Source: Marinobacter sp. F3R08 (lineage in GTDB: Bacteria; Pseudomonadota; Gammaproteobacteria; Pseudomonadales; Oleiphilaceae). Taken from it: a stretch of 64,000 nt of DNA. The stretch lies in the NCBI RefSeq assembly GCF_018860425.1, contig NZ_JAHKPI010000014.1:1-64000 (forward strand), written 5' to 3'. The notes beneath the pieces are model-generated. The model was given only the letters and a program-made list of their open reading frames with translations. It had not been told where the DNA came from and did no database searches. Of this stretch, positions 5,902 through 15,363 are shown piece by piece (positions within the stretch are counted from its first letter, which is position 1; every line of letters begins with the position of its first letter). The position numbers and the translations under genes are program-made.

Positions 5902-8409
5902 ATGAGCACGAAAACTCTTATTGTTGTCGGCAATGGTATGGTCGGCCACCACTTCCTGGAGCAGTTCTGCGCCAGCCCGGCTGCCGCTGATTTCCAGATC
6001 ATCGTCTTTGGCGAAGAAAAGCAGCTGGCCTACGACCGGGTCCATCTATCGGAATATTTCGGTGGATCCACCCATGCGGATCTGGCCATGGGCACGGTGG
6101 AATGGTATTCCGAGCAAGGGATTCAGTTGCACCTGAATGAACAGGTAACCGGCATAGACCGGGATAACCAGGTGCTGGAAACGCCCCGGGGCAGCTACCG
6201 GTACGACGAACTGGTTCTGGCCACCGGCTCTTACCCGTTCGTTCCTCCCATTCAGGGCAACGATCACCCTCATTGCCTGGTCTACCGGACCCTGGATGAC
6301 CTTGACGCCATTCGCGCAAGCGCCAGCGGCGCCCGCACCGGTGTGGTTGTCGGTGGAGGCCTGCTTGGCCTGGAGGCCGCAAACGCCCTCAAATGTCTTG
6401 GTCTTGAGGCTCATGTCGTGGAATTCGCACCCCGGCTGATGCCCGTTCAACTTGATACCGACGGCGGCGCCCTGTTGCGCCACAAAATCGAGGAGCTGGG
6501 CGTTCAGGTGCACACGGAGAAGGCCACCACCGACATTACCGAAGGCGAGGACGCCCGCCTGCGCATGAACTTCAGCGACCAGTCTTTCCTTGAGACAGAC
6601 CTGATTGTATTTTCCGCCGGCATCCGTCCACAGGATGCTCTGGCCCGGGCCTCCGGTCTGGCAATCGGCGAACGTGGTGGCATTGTCATCGATAACCACT
6701 GCGCCACCTCCGACCCCCACATTCACGCAATTGGTGAGTGCGCACTCTGGGAACAGAAGATCTTCGGGCTGGTGGCACCCGGCTACACCATGGCCCGCAC
6801 TTTGTCTGCGGCGCTCAACGGTGACCGGGAGAGCGCGTTCACCGGCGCCGACATGAGCACCAAACTGAAACTGCTGGGCGTGGATGTGGGCTCCATCGGT
6901 GACGCCCATGCCCAGACGCCGGGTGCCCGCAACATCCGCTTCAACGACGAACAGGCCGGCCATTACCGCCGAATGGTTATCAGCGAGGACGGCAAGACCC
7001 TGCTCGGGGCTATTCTGGTGGGTGACAACAGCCACTACGATACCCTGCTGCAATACGCCCTCAATGGCATCACACTGCCAGAGAATCCCGAAACCCTGAT
7101 TCTCCCGGAAAGCCAGGGCGGCGCGCCGGCCCTGGGACCCGATGCCCTGCCGGAAACCGCGTCCATCTGCTCCTGCCACAACGTGACCAAGGGTGATATC
7201 TGCACCGCCATTGATGCCGGCTGCTCGGACCTTGGCAGCGTCAAGGCCGAAACCAAAGCCAGCACGGGCTGTGGCGGCTGTACCGCCCTGCTCAAGAACG
7301 TGGTCGACTGCGAACTTGAAAAGCGTGGTGTGGAAGTCAGCAAAGACCTCTGCGAACACTTCCCCTATAGCCGTCAGGAGCTGTTCCATCTGGTGAAGGT
7401 GAACGGCATCCGCACCTTCCGCACTCTTATCAGGCAGCACGGAACAGGCCAGGGCTGTGATATCTGCAAACCTGTCGTCGGCTCCATTCTGGCCTCCTGC
7501 TGGAACGAGCACATCCTGGCCACCGACCATGTGCCACTGCAGGACACCAACGACACTTTCATGGCGAACATGCAGAAGAACGGTACTTACTCGATCGTAC
7601 CGCGGATTCCGGGTGGCGAAATCACGCCAGACAAGCTGATTGTCCTCGGTCAGGTGGCCAAGGAGTACGACCTTTATACCAAGATCACCGGCGGCCAGCG
7701 GGTGGACCTGTTCGGTGCAACCCTGAGCCAGTTGCCAGAGATCTGGGAAAAGCTCATCGCGGCCGGGTTCGAAACCGGGCACGCCTACGGCAAATCCCTG
7801 CGTACCGTGAAATCCTGTGTTGGCAGCACCTGGTGTCGCTACGGCGTCCAGGACAGCGTGGGTATGGCCATTCGCCTTGAAGACCGCTACAAGGGCCTGC
7901 GGGCGCCCCACAAGGTGAAGATGGCCGTTTCCGGATGCACCCGGGAATGCGCCGAAGCCCAGAGCAAGGATTTTGGCGTGATCGCCACGGAAAACGGCTG
8001 GAACCTGTACGTCTGCGGCAATGGCGGCATGCGACCCCGACACGCCGATTTGTTTGCCACCGATCTGTCTGACGAAGAACTGATCCGCACCATTGACCGG
8101 GTGGTGATGTTTTACGTACGCACCGCCGACCGGCTGCAACGCACCAGTGTCTGGATGGAAAACCTGGAAGGTGGTCTGGACTACCTGAAACAGGTGGTGC
8201 TGGAGGACAGCCTGGGGATTGGTGCAGAGCTGGAAGAGCATATGGAGGGGATTGTCGATACCTACCAGTGCGAGTGGAAGACGGCTGTTGAGGATCCTGA
8301 AAAGCGGAAGCGCTTCCGGGAATTTGTGAATGCGCCGTCGCAGACTGATCCGGTTCAGGAGTGGACGGTTGAGCGGGGGCAGCGGCGGCCTGTTTTGGAG
8401 TCTGCTTAG
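5902..8409 (+). CDS. nirB: Assimilatory nitrite reductase [NAD(P)H], large subunit
   Basis: NirB reduces nitrite to ammonium in the cytoplasm with six electrons from NAD(P)H. The 835-residue length fits the family. In order it shows an FAD fold (VVGNGMVGHHF near residue 8), an NAD fold (VVVGGGLLGLEAANAL near 150), a BFD-type [2Fe-2S] region (CSCHNVTKGDI near 423 and TGCGGC), and the siroheme/[4Fe-4S] ligand motifs SCVGSTWC near 637 and SGCTREC near 677. I start at the ATG at 5902, after GGGAGG; the longer frame upstream would cross the leader terminator. It pairs with nirD 90 bp downstream. No nitrate reductase gene follows, so this locus alone handles nitrite only. Confidence 0.96.
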   Translation: MSTKTLIVVGNGMVGHHFLEQFCASPAAADFQIIVFGEEKQLAYDRVHLSEYFGGSTHADLAMGTVEWYSEQGIQLHLNEQVTGIDRDNQVLETPRGSYRYDELVLATGSYPFVPPIQGNDHPHCLVYRTLDDLDAIRASASGARTGVVVGGGLLGLEAANALKCLGLEAHVVEFAPRLMPVQLDTDGGALLRHKIEELGVQVHTEKATTDITEGEDARLRMNFSDQSFLETDLIVFSAGIRPQDALARASGLAIGERGGIVIDNHCATSDPHIHAIGECALWEQKIFGLVAPGYTMARTLSAALNGDRESAFTGADMSTKLKLLGVDVGSIGDAHAQTPGARNIRFNDEQAGHYRRMVISEDGKTLLGAILVGDNSHYDTLLQYALNGITLPENPETLILPESQGGAPALGPDALPETASICSCHNVTKGDICTAIDAGCSDLGSVKAETKASTGCGGCTALLKNVVDCELEKRGVEVSKDLCEHFPYSRQELFHLVKVNGIRTFRTLIRQHGTGQGCDICKPVVGSILASCWNEHILATDHVPLQDTNDTFMANMQKNGTYSIVPRIPGGEITPDKLIVLGQVAKEYDLYTKITGGQRVDLFGATLSQLPEIWEKLIAAGFETGHAYGKSLRTVKSCVGSTWCRYGVQDSVGMAIRLEDRYKGLRAPHKVKMAVSGCTRECAEAQSKDFGVIATENGWNLYVCGNGGMRPRHADLFATDLSDEELIRTIDRVVMFYVRTADRLQRTSVWMENLEGGLDYLKQVVLEDSLGIGAELEEHMEGIVDTYQCEWKTAVEDPEKRKRFREFVNAPSQTDPVQEWTVERGQRRPVLESA

Positions 8410-8499
8410 ACTGGTTGTTAAGGGGCGGAATCTAAAGGCCGAATCGACCTGAACGGCAAAACGATTCGGTTAATCGCAAAAACACGATTGGAGGAATAC

Positions 8500-8868
8500 A
8501 TGAAACCACGCACTCGTTGGGAAGCCGTCTGTACCGTAGACGATTTAGTACCGGAATCCGGCATTGCGGTCTGGACCGAGGACGGGCCGGTGGCAGTGTT
8601 CTATCTGCCACATCGGCTGCCGGCGTTGTTTGCCATCAGTCACACAGATCCGTTCAGCGGCGCCAATGTGCTGGCCCGGGGTATTACCGGGGATCTGAAG
8701 CGGGAACCGGTGGTGGCGTCGCCGCTGTACAAGCAGCATTTCAGTCTGCGCACTGGTGTCTGCCTGGAAGATGAGTCGGTTCGCGTGAAGACCTATCCGG
8801 TCTTGCTGGACGGAAACCAGATTCGTCTGGAGGTTCCCGAAATCCGCCGGGACTCGATAGCCGCCTGA
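8500..8868 (+). CDS. nirD: Assimilatory nitrite reductase, small subunit
   Basis: A 122-residue NirD protein, a Rieske-like fold that typically lacks the cluster-binding Cys and His pairs; none of the Rieske CxH motifs is visible here either. Recognisable stretches are TRWEAVCTVDDLVPESGIA at the start and VFYLPHRLPALFAISHTDPFSGA in the middle. The ATG at 8500 has GGAGG seven bases upstream and is preferred to the in-frame TTG at 8488. It follows nirB by 90 bp and should be co-transcribed and form the NirBD complex. Confidence 0.93.
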   Translation: MKPRTRWEAVCTVDDLVPESGIAVWTEDGPVAVFYLPHRLPALFAISHTDPFSGANVLARGITGDLKREPVVASPLYKQHFSLRTGVCLEDESVRVKTYPVLLDGNQIRLEVPEIRRDSIAA

Positions 8869-8967
8869 GCTTTGGCCACGCCGGCGGGCTGAAACAGCGG
8901 AGGAGCCCATTCCTGAAGCGTCGATCTGCGCTACTATTGTCGCAACAAGGACAAAAAGGAAGCTCCC

Positions 8968-10338
8968 TTGAAAGCCCTGAGCCCTACGGATCAGCTTTTT
9001 CTCTGGCTTGAGAAGCGCCAGCAGCCCATGCACGTGGGTGGCCTGCAATTATTCTCCTTTCCCGACGACGCTCCGGACGATTACGTCGCTCAGCTGGCCG
9101 ACCGGTTAAGGCAGTACACAAACGTAACCCCACCGTTCAACCAACGGCTGGATTACCGGTTCGGTCAGCCGGTCTGGGTGGAAGACGAGCATCTGGATCT
9201 GGAGCACCACTTCCGGTTCGAAGCACTGCCGACCCCGGGGCGGGTGAGGGAGCTGTTATCGTTTGTCTCGGCGGAGCATTCGCATCTGATGGATCGGGAG
9301 CGGCCGCTGTGGGAGTTTCACCTGATTGAGGGATTGGGCGAGCGCCAGTTCGCGGTTTACATCAAGGTACACCATGCCCTGGTAGATGGTGTCTCAGCCA
9401 TGCGGATGGTGTCACAGATGCTGTGCCAGGTTACCGGAGAACGGGACATGCCACCGATCTGGGCCATGCCAGCCGGCCCGGCCCGGGAAACCGATGACGG
9501 ACCCTCCTTGTGGCGAAGCATTGGCCATTTGCTGGGGGCATCCGGCAAGCAGCTGGGCACGGTACCTACCGTGGCCCGGGAACTGCTTCGGACCATCAAT
9601 AACGCCCGCAAAGACCCCGCCTATTCCTCGGTCTTCCATGCACCGCGCAGCATATTGAACCGGAAAATCACGGGTTCCCGGCGCTTTGCTGCTCAGTCCT
9701 ACTCTCTCCGCCGGATCAAAGGTGTATGCCAGGCCTACGGAACCACAGTGAATGACGTGGTAATGGCCATGTGTGCCACCGCCCTGCGCAACTACCTGAT
9801 GAACCAGGATGCCCTGCCAGAGAAGCCCCTGATCGCTATGGTGCCGGTGTCCCTGCGCAGGGATGGCAGCGCCGGCGGCAACCAGGTGGGCGTTATCCTC
9901 GCCTCATTACACACGGACATCACCAGTCCAGTGACACGGCTGATGCAGATCCACGACGATGTGAAAGCCGCCAAAGATCGCTACGCCCACATGTCCCCGG
10001 AAGAGATCATCAACTATACCGCCCTGACTCTGGCTCCGGCCGCCTTCCATCTGCTCACCGGCATGGCTCCGAACTGGCAGACCTTCAATGTGGTGATCTC
10101 CAACGTGCCCGGTCCACGGGAAGCCTGCTACTGGAACGGCGCACAGCTCGATGGCATGTACCCCGTCTCCATCGCCATGGACCGCCTGGCCCTGAACATG
10201 ACCCTGACCAGCTATAGCGATCAGGTGGAATTCGGCCTCATCGGCTGCCGCCGCACGCTGCCGAGCCTGCAGCGGATGCTCGACTACCTTGAAGAGGCCC
10301 TGATCGAACTGGAGACCGCAGCCGATCTGCCGTCGTAA
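8968..10338 (+). CDS. Wax ester synthase / diacylglycerol acyltransferase (WS/DGAT)
   Basis: This 456-residue enzyme joins fatty acyl-CoA to fatty alcohols (wax esters) or diacylglycerol (triglyceride) at the inner face of the membrane. The active-site motif HHALVDG is at about residue 135, and the C-terminal NVVISNVPGP block and the N-terminal SPTDQLFLWLEKR stretch are typical. The sequence closely matches the Marinobacter wax synthases I remember, which is the best evidence for the genus. The start is a TTG at 8968, eight bases after AAGGAAG; no ATG or GTG lies nearby in frame. It stands alone, after nirD on the same strand but with a 99 bp gap, and stored lipid and nitrogen supply are physiologically linked. 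Confidence 0.94.
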   Translation: MKALSPTDQLFLWLEKRQQPMHVGGLQLFSFPDDAPDDYVAQLADRLRQYTNVTPPFNQRLDYRFGQPVWVEDEHLDLEHHFRFEALPTPGRVRELLSFVSAEHSHLMDRERPLWEFHLIEGLGERQFAVYIKVHHALVDGVSAMRMVSQMLCQVTGERDMPPIWAMPAGPARETDDGPSLWRSIGHLLGASGKQLGTVPTVARELLRTINNARKDPAYSSVFHAPRSILNRKITGSRRFAAQSYSLRRIKGVCQAYGTTVNDVVMAMCATALRNYLMNQDALPEKPLIAMVPVSLRRDGSAGGNQVGVILASLHTDITSPVTRLMQIHDDVKAAKDRYAHMSPEEIINYTALTLAPAAFHLLTGMAPNWQTFNVVISNVPGPREACYWNGAQLDGMYPVSIAMDRLALNMTLTSYSDQVEFGLIGCRRTLPSLQRMLDYLEEALIELETAADLPS

Positions 10339-10342
10339 CCGA

Positions 10343-10750
10343 TCAGCTGAAACGATGCTCCTCGTTACGGATGGAGATCTGGTTGTTCAGAGTCCAGAAG
10401 TCATACAGCACGCCGATCAGGAACAGGCCGCCGGTAAACAGGTAGATGATTCCGGTAATCCACTTGCCCATGTACAGCCTGTGGATACCGAACACGCCCA
10501 GGAAGGTCAGCAGGATCCATCCGATGTTGTAGCTGACCTCGCCTTCCCGGAACCGAAGGTCCGCCTCCCGGTCCATCGCCGGAATCAGGAACAGATCGAT
10601 AATCCAGCCAATAAACAGCAACCCCAGGGTAAAAAACCAGATGGTGCCGGTTACGGGTTTGCCGTAGTAAAACCTATGCGAGCCCAGGAATCCGAAGATC
10701 CAGAGCAGGTAACCAATCAGTTTGCTGTGGGTGTCCGGGCGTTCTGTCAT
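10343..10750 (-). CDS. TM2 domain membrane protein
   Basis: A 135-residue inner-membrane protein made of two TM2 units. Each has a pair of hydrophobic helices joined by a short polar turn, with the repeated pattern GYLLWIFGFLGSHRFYYGK near residue 12 and ILLTFLGVFGIHRLYMGKW near 77. TM2 proteins are widespread and mostly of unknown function. Its stop lies 5 bp from the end of the convergent wax synthase gene. No operon partner is evident; the amidotransferase gene ends upstream on the same strand with a 39 bp gap. Confidence 0.82.
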   Translation of the reverse strand: MTERPDTHSKLIGYLLWIFGFLGSHRFYYGKPVTGTIWFFTLGLLFIGWIIDLFLIPAMDREADLRFREGEVSYNIGWILLTFLGVFGIHRLYMGKWITGIIYLFTGGLFLIGVLYDFWTLNNQISIRNEEHRFS

Positions 10751-10789
10751 GTTGTCTGGGTCCTGTGTTGATGTGGTTTGATCTGCGGA

Positions 10790-11575
10790 TCAGGCACCTG
10801 GTTCAGTGGCACCGGACGAGACGACTTCCCCTTTGCGCCAAAGCCGCCATTCTCCGGGCTGATAAACATCCCATTCCTCATCACTCGTCAGCGGTTCCGT
10901 GACAATCACACTGACAATGTCGTTGGGCGTTGTTTCCGATTCGAAATCTACCGTGACATCGGCGTCTTTGAGACGCGCCGGGCCAAACGGTGCCCGCCGG
11001 GTAATGCTGGCCATTTTGGTGCTGCAATAGGTGAACAGCCAGTCGCCGTTGCTCAGCAGCAGGTTGAAGACGCCCTTGCTGGCATAAACCTCGGATAGTC
11101 TGACCAGGCGAGCAATGATTTCGTCGGTGCTGATGTTGCGGTCACAGTCACTGCGCAGATGATTGAGGATATCGCAGAACAGGGCTTCACTGTCGGTGGT
11201 GCCGACCGGTTCGTAGAAACCTGGAGACGGCTGGAAGCCGGAGAGCTGGCCGTTATGGGCAAACACCCAGTAGCGGCCCCAGAGCTCACGTACAAAGGGG
11301 TGGGTATTGGCCAGGCATATGTCGCCGACATTGGCCTGACGGATGTGACAGACGGCCACTTCACTCTTGATCGGATGAGACTGAACCACCTCGGCAATTC
11401 GCGAGTTGGCGCTGGCATCGGCGTCGTGAAAGGTCCGGATGCCCCTGCCTTCGTAGAACGCGACACCCCAGCCATCCTTGTGGGGGCCGGTTTCTCCGCC
11501 GCGGCGAGTGAGACCGGTAAAACTGAAACACAGATCGGTGGGGGTATTGGCGCTCATGGCCAGTAATTCACACAT
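10790..11575 (-). CDS. Class II glutamine amidotransferase, YafJ family
   Basis: A 261-residue cytoplasmic protein starting MCELLAMS, with Cys2 as the N-terminal nucleophile of class II (Ntn) amidotransferases after Met removal. Conserved stretches include HKDGWGVAFYEG, HIRQANVGD and FAHNGQLSGF, which form the glutamine-binding site. The E. coli relative YafJ has no proven product; some relatives deglutaminate metabolites. No synthase domain is attached and no obvious acceptor enzyme lies next to it, so the reaction beyond glutamine hydrolysis is unknown. Confidence 0.88.
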   Translation of the reverse strand: MCELLAMSANTPTDLCFSFTGLTRRGGETGPHKDGWGVAFYEGRGIRTFHDADASANSRIAEVVQSHPIKSEVAVCHIRQANVGDICLANTHPFVRELWGRYWVFAHNGQLSGFQPSPGFYEPVGTTDSEALFCDILNHLRSDCDRNISTDEIIARLVRLSEVYASKGVFNLLLSNGDWLFTYCSTKMASITRRAPFGPARLKDADVTVDFESETTPNDIVSVIVTEPLTSDEEWDVYQPGEWRLWRKGEVVSSGATEPGA

Positions 11576-11623
11576 GGTCTACTTCATTCTTGCAGGAGGA
11601 TGGCTGCCCCAAGAATACCGTAA

Positions 11624-12724
11624 TTAACCGGCTTCGCCAGCCAGAAACTCCAACTGCCGGGAATTCTGACCTGCGCCGGCAACCCGGTTTCGACCGGCAC
11701 GCTTGCCGCTGTACAGACAGCGATCAGCGACCCGGAACAGGGTTTCCGCATCACGCCCATGATCAGGCCACTGGGCGATACCAAAAGAAGCAGTCACCCG
11801 AATATCAGCCTCGCCATAAGCGAGCTTGCGCTCGGCAATTCTCTGGCGCAATTCGTCCATTAACTCGAAAGCATCGGCTGGCTTCACATCTCGCAGAATC
11901 AGACCAAATTCTTCCCCACCCAGGCGTGCAACAAAGTCCGAACTGCGCAGCCGCTCTCTCAGACAACGGCCGAGATTCCTCAGGACGAAATCACCGGCGT
12001 CATGACCAAGCGTATCATTGACGATCTTGAAATGGTCTATGTCCATGATCACCAGAGCGAACCCGGAACCACTTCGATCACACTCGGCAATGGTTCGGCT
12101 CAGCGTGCTCTGGAAATTACTCCGGTTGGCCAGACCGGTCAGCGCATCGGTCTGCGCCATGTCTACCAGACGCTGCTCGGCCTGTTCACGCCGCACCTCA
12201 TAAAAATGGATGAAAGCCAGCATCAACGCACCACACAGGGCCATATTAAGCAGATCGATCATGGCATGGGCGGAATCAACCTGGCCAAGGTGTATGTAAT
12301 AAATCACACCGCCGGCCAGCATAAAGGGCACGCTGAGAATCATGCCTTCGTGCTTACCCAGTAACAGATACGCCAGCACCGGCATCATCAGCAACCAGAC
12401 AAACGCCGACACGGATGCTTCGGGTAAAAGCATGATAAGCAGGAAGAAGGCAAACAGAGTCACAAGATAGCCGTATATCCACTGCTGCAGACAGCTGGTG
12501 GTTTTCAGGCGCCAGAAACCAAAAAAAAGGACAGCGCTGGCTCCAAGTTCCCCGACACCGACCCAAAGATGCTCGTTGGAAATCTGCAGGCATGCGAAAA
12601 CCACCAGAGCCGTGCCGGTGGTCAGAAAAAGCTGCCGCATCAACGAGCGGCGATGGCTATCGCGCAGACCCGAGCGGCTCTGTTCCAGAGTAGCCCCCAG
12701 ATCAGGGTGATCTGATGTCGTCAT
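11624..12724 (-). CDS. Membrane-bound diguanylate cyclase (GGDEF)
   Basis: A 366-residue protein with an N-terminal region of about five membrane segments (residues 28-170) and a C-terminal GGDEF domain (about 190-350). The active-site loop reads GGEEF, preceded by DIDHFKIVNDTLGHDAGD, so substrate and metal residues are intact and it should make cyclic di-GMP. I see no RxxD inhibitory site five residues before GGEEF: the residues there are SDFVARL, which does not fit it clearly. No sensory domain other than the membrane part is seen. It is a single gene between the amidotransferase and the dehydrogenase, with no c-di-GMP effector nearby. Confidence 0.9.
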   Translation of the reverse strand: MTTSDHPDLGATLEQSRSGLRDSHRRSLMRQLFLTTGTALVVFACLQISNEHLWVGVGELGASAVLFFGFWRLKTTSCLQQWIYGYLVTLFAFFLLIMLLPEASVSAFVWLLMMPVLAYLLLGKHEGMILSVPFMLAGGVIYYIHLGQVDSAHAMIDLLNMALCGALMLAFIHFYEVRREQAEQRLVDMAQTDALTGLANRSNFQSTLSRTIAECDRSGSGFALVIMDIDHFKIVNDTLGHDAGDFVLRNLGRCLRERLRSSDFVARLGGEEFGLILRDVKPADAFELMDELRQRIAERKLAYGEADIRVTASFGIAQWPDHGRDAETLFRVADRCLYSGKRAGRNRVAGAGQNSRQLEFLAGEAG

Positions 12725-12832
12725 GCTGATTCTTCCTTGGATCAGCCTCCGAGTATAGTCGTGTAAATCTGTTTGTAAAATGAACAGACAATCCGCCTGT
12801 GTGCGTCAGTCCCCAACAGGCGCGCCCACCTG

Positions 12833-13648
12833 TCAGCGATACAGATTCTTGCGGGAAAAGCGTTCAACCAGCGGCTGGTAGGCAGAGCCGAGCAGACGAT
12901 TGATAGCTTCGATACCCCAGGCATCCGGACCAACGAGAATGCGCGATTCATTTTTCAGGATGCCTTTGACGATGGTCTCTGCCGCCTTCTCCGGTGTGGT
13001 CATGGCCAGCTTGTCGAAGCCCTTGCGCTGGGCGACGGCATTCTCGGATTTCCCCATACGGGCCGCATTGACAATGTTGGTCCGGATACCGCCGGGATGC
13101 ACGCAGCTGACCGCCACTGGCTGATCTTCCAGCTTCATTTCCTGGCGCAACGCTTCGGTGAAACCGCGCACCGCAAACTTGGCCGCGTTGTAGGCACTCT
13201 GCTTGGGCACCCCAATCAGACCAAAAACACTGGAGACGTTCACCACATGGCCATCACCCGAGGCAATCAAGTAGGGCAGGAACGCCCGGGTACCGTGGGC
13301 GACACCCCAGAAATCAATATCCATCACCCACCTGAAATCCTCGTCTGTCATTTCACGTACCGTGGCAGAGAGGGCAACGCCGGCATTGTTAATAACCAGA
13401 TTGACCTGGCCGAAGTCTTTCGCAACCGCTTTCGCATGAGCAAAAATGGCGTCGCGGTCAGACACATCCAGGCGATAGGTCCGTACCTCGACAGCGCCCA
13501 GCGCTGCAGCGGTTTCTGCAAGACCTGCCTCATTAATGTCCGACAATGCCAGCCGGCAGCCCCGTGCCGCAAGGGATTTGGCGAGTGCGCGACCGATACC
13601 CGAGCCGGCGCCCGTCACAACCGCCACCTTGTTGTCCAGATTCTTCAT
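12833..13648 (-). CDS. Short-chain dehydrogenase/reductase
   Basis: A 271-residue classical SDR. The nucleotide site TGAGSGIG lies near residue 14, NNAG near 92, and the catalytic Ser and YNAAK near 145-165 (VNVSSVFGLIG then YNAAKFAVRG). I set the start at 13648, where GGAG precedes the ATG by eight bases, because the longer frame from 13816 overlaps the divergent gene's promoter region. Relatives in oil-degrading bacteria act on alcohols, steroids or fatty acyl compounds; the substrate cannot be told from the sequence. Confidence 0.88.
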   Translation of the reverse strand: MKNLDNKVAVVTGAGSGIGRALAKSLAARGCRLALSDINEAGLAETAAALGAVEVRTYRLDVSDRDAIFAHAKAVAKDFGQVNLVINNAGVALSATVREMTDEDFRWVMDIDFWGVAHGTRAFLPYLIASGDGHVVNVSSVFGLIGVPKQSAYNAAKFAVRGFTEALRQEMKLEDQPVAVSCVHPGGIRTNIVNAARMGKSENAVAQRKGFDKLAMTTPEKAAETIVKGILKNESRILVGPDAWGIEAINRLLGSAYQPLVERFSRKNLYR

Positions 13649-13854
13649 GGTTACAGATCTCCTGTTGTTTGCTCTGGCAATTAAAGCAGATACTCTATCA
13701 ATTGCGCACCGGCGGGCTATGGCAGTGGCAAACCGGGCAAGAAGGCACTTCGGCCACCCGCTGGCGCAAGCTCCGGTTTTCGGTACAATCCATCTCCAAT
13801 GACTGATGCAAGACATTGGTCTGCCATCTTTCCCCGAACCTGTGGATTCTCTTT

Positions 13855-14313
13855 ATGGAATGGAGTCTTACGCATTTCTGGCTGATTCTGGCTCTGGTGC
13901 TGAGTCTGGCTGAGTTGGCCTCTGGAGTCCTGCTGCTCCTGGCCCTGGGCATTGCCGCGGCACTGACCTCATTACTGGCTGTTCTCGAGGTGCCTTTCGA
14001 GTGGCAACTTGCGGGCATGGGCGTGTTTTCCGGCATTCTGGTGCCCGTCGCGATCCGCTGGATCAAACCCCGTTTTTCACCCCGGGGCGTGGCCTATGGC
14101 ACAACCGGAACAGGTGTGGAGCAAGGCCGGCGATATAAAACCCTCAAGCGGGAGTTCGACGGCGCCACCGGCATCAAGGTCAATGGCGACTTTTACCGTC
14201 TGCGGGTCGCGGATACCGGAGCAACCGATCTGCCCGATGGAACCGAAATCATCTTCAGACAATTTGACGGCACTACCGCCGTAGTTGAAACGATCACACA
14301 CAAGGAGCAGTAA
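13855..14313 (+). CDS. NfeD-like membrane protein, short form
   Basis: A 152-residue protein with two or three membrane segments (residues 5-70) and a soluble OB-fold tail, the short NfeD form that lacks the ClpP-like protease domain. Its stop is 1 bp before the start of an SPFH gene, the standard NfeD-stomatin pairing. NfeD proteins are thought to help SPFH oligomers in the membrane. The ATG at 13855 is preferred; the TTG at 13816 would add 13 residues of no clear kind. A second NfeD/SPFH pair, with a long NfeD, lies at 49.3-51.6 kb. Confidence 0.85.
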   Translation: MEWSLTHFWLILALVLSLAELASGVLLLLALGIAAALTSLLAVLEVPFEWQLAGMGVFSGILVPVAIRWIKPRFSPRGVAYGTTGTGVEQGRRYKTLKREFDGATGIKVNGDFYRLRVADTGATDLPDGTEIIFRQFDGTTAVVETITHKEQ

Positions 14314-14314
14314 C

Positions 14315-15349
14315 ATGGAGTCGTACATTTCACCCGGGTTGATTATCAGCCTGATCGTTGTCGCAATCGGCATTTTTATCATTGCCAAGGGTCTGGTGAT
14401 CGTACGCCAGTCAGAGGTAATGGTCATCGAGCGCCTCGGCTCGTTCAACCGGATCCTCGAAAGCGGCGTCAATATCATCATTCCCTTTATCGAACGACCG
14501 CGGCCCATCAGCATGATTCGTTATGTCCGCATGGGAGATGAGTACCACCCGGTGACCAGCGATGAGGCCCGGATCGACCGTCGGGAAACAGTTATGGACT
14601 TCCCGGGACAGCCGGTGGTCACCACAGACAACGTGACCGTGAAGATCAACGGCGCCCTTTACTACCAGATCATCGACCCGCGCCGGGCCGTGTATGAAGT
14701 GGCCAACATGAGTCAGGCGGTGGAAGTTCTTGCCAAGACCACGCTGAGGTCAGTAGTGGGCAAGATGGAACTGGACCGGCTGTTCGAATCCCGCAGCGAG
14801 GTGAACAACGCCATTCAGGCAGAAATGGAAGAGGCCGCCTCCAAGTGGGGCGTTAAGCTGACCCGCGTTGAGGTCCAGGACATCAGCATGCCGGAAGAAG
14901 TGGAAGAGGCTATGCGGCTGCAGATGGCTGCCGAGCGCAAGCGCCGGGCCACGGTCACCGAGGCTGAAGGGGAAAAATCAGCAGCCATCGCCATGGCACA
15001 GGGACAACGCGAATCAGCCATTCTGAATGCTCAGGGCGACAAGGAATCGGCCATTCTCCGGGCTCAGGGTGAGCAGGAGTCCATCCGCCTGGTACTCAGC
15101 GCCATGGGCGATACCGAGGAAAACAAGCAGACCGTTATCGGCTACCTGCTGGGCCAGAGCTACATCAAGGTCCTGCCCAATATGGCGAAAGACGGAGAAC
15201 GCGTGTTCGTGCCCTATGAATCCTCAGCTCTGCTGGGCTCCATGGGTATGTTTCGAGAGCTCGCTGGCAGCCCTGAAGATACGGTTCGTCAGCATTTGCA
15301 GCGCGACGGCCTGCGCGGCGGACTGGTCGGTTCTGCCGGCAACAGCTGA
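14315..15349 (+). CDS. SPFH domain (stomatin/prohibitin, paraslipin) protein
   Basis: A 344-residue protein with one N-terminal membrane segment (about 5-28), an SPFH domain (about 30-190) with QSEVMVIERLGSFNRIL and TTDNVTVKINGALYYQI, and a long charged helix (about 190-260) with repeated QGDKESAILRAQGE-like units that form the oligomer ring or cage. Such proteins organise membrane microdomains and hold proteases. AAGGAG precedes the ATG at 14315. It is tightly coupled to the NfeD gene before it. Confidence 0.92.
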   Translation: MESYISPGLIISLIVVAIGIFIIAKGLVIVRQSEVMVIERLGSFNRILESGVNIIIPFIERPRPISMIRYVRMGDEYHPVTSDEARIDRRETVMDFPGQPVVTTDNVTVKINGALYYQIIDPRRAVYEVANMSQAVEVLAKTTLRSVVGKMELDRLFESRSEVNNAIQAEMEEAASKWGVKLTRVEVQDISMPEEVEEAMRLQMAAERKRRATVTEAEGEKSAAIAMAQGQRESAILNAQGDKESAILRAQGEQESIRLVLSAMGDTEENKQTVIGYLLGQSYIKVLPNMAKDGERVFVPYESSALLGSMGMFRELAGSPEDTVRQHLQRDGLRGGLVGSAGNS

Positions 15350-15363
15350 GCCCGGAACCCGCT

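Noticed and set aside
6046-8241. 731-codon open frame antisense to nirB
   Set aside because: nirB is certain by its motifs. The antisense frame is a product of GC-rich third-codon bias and shows no family match.
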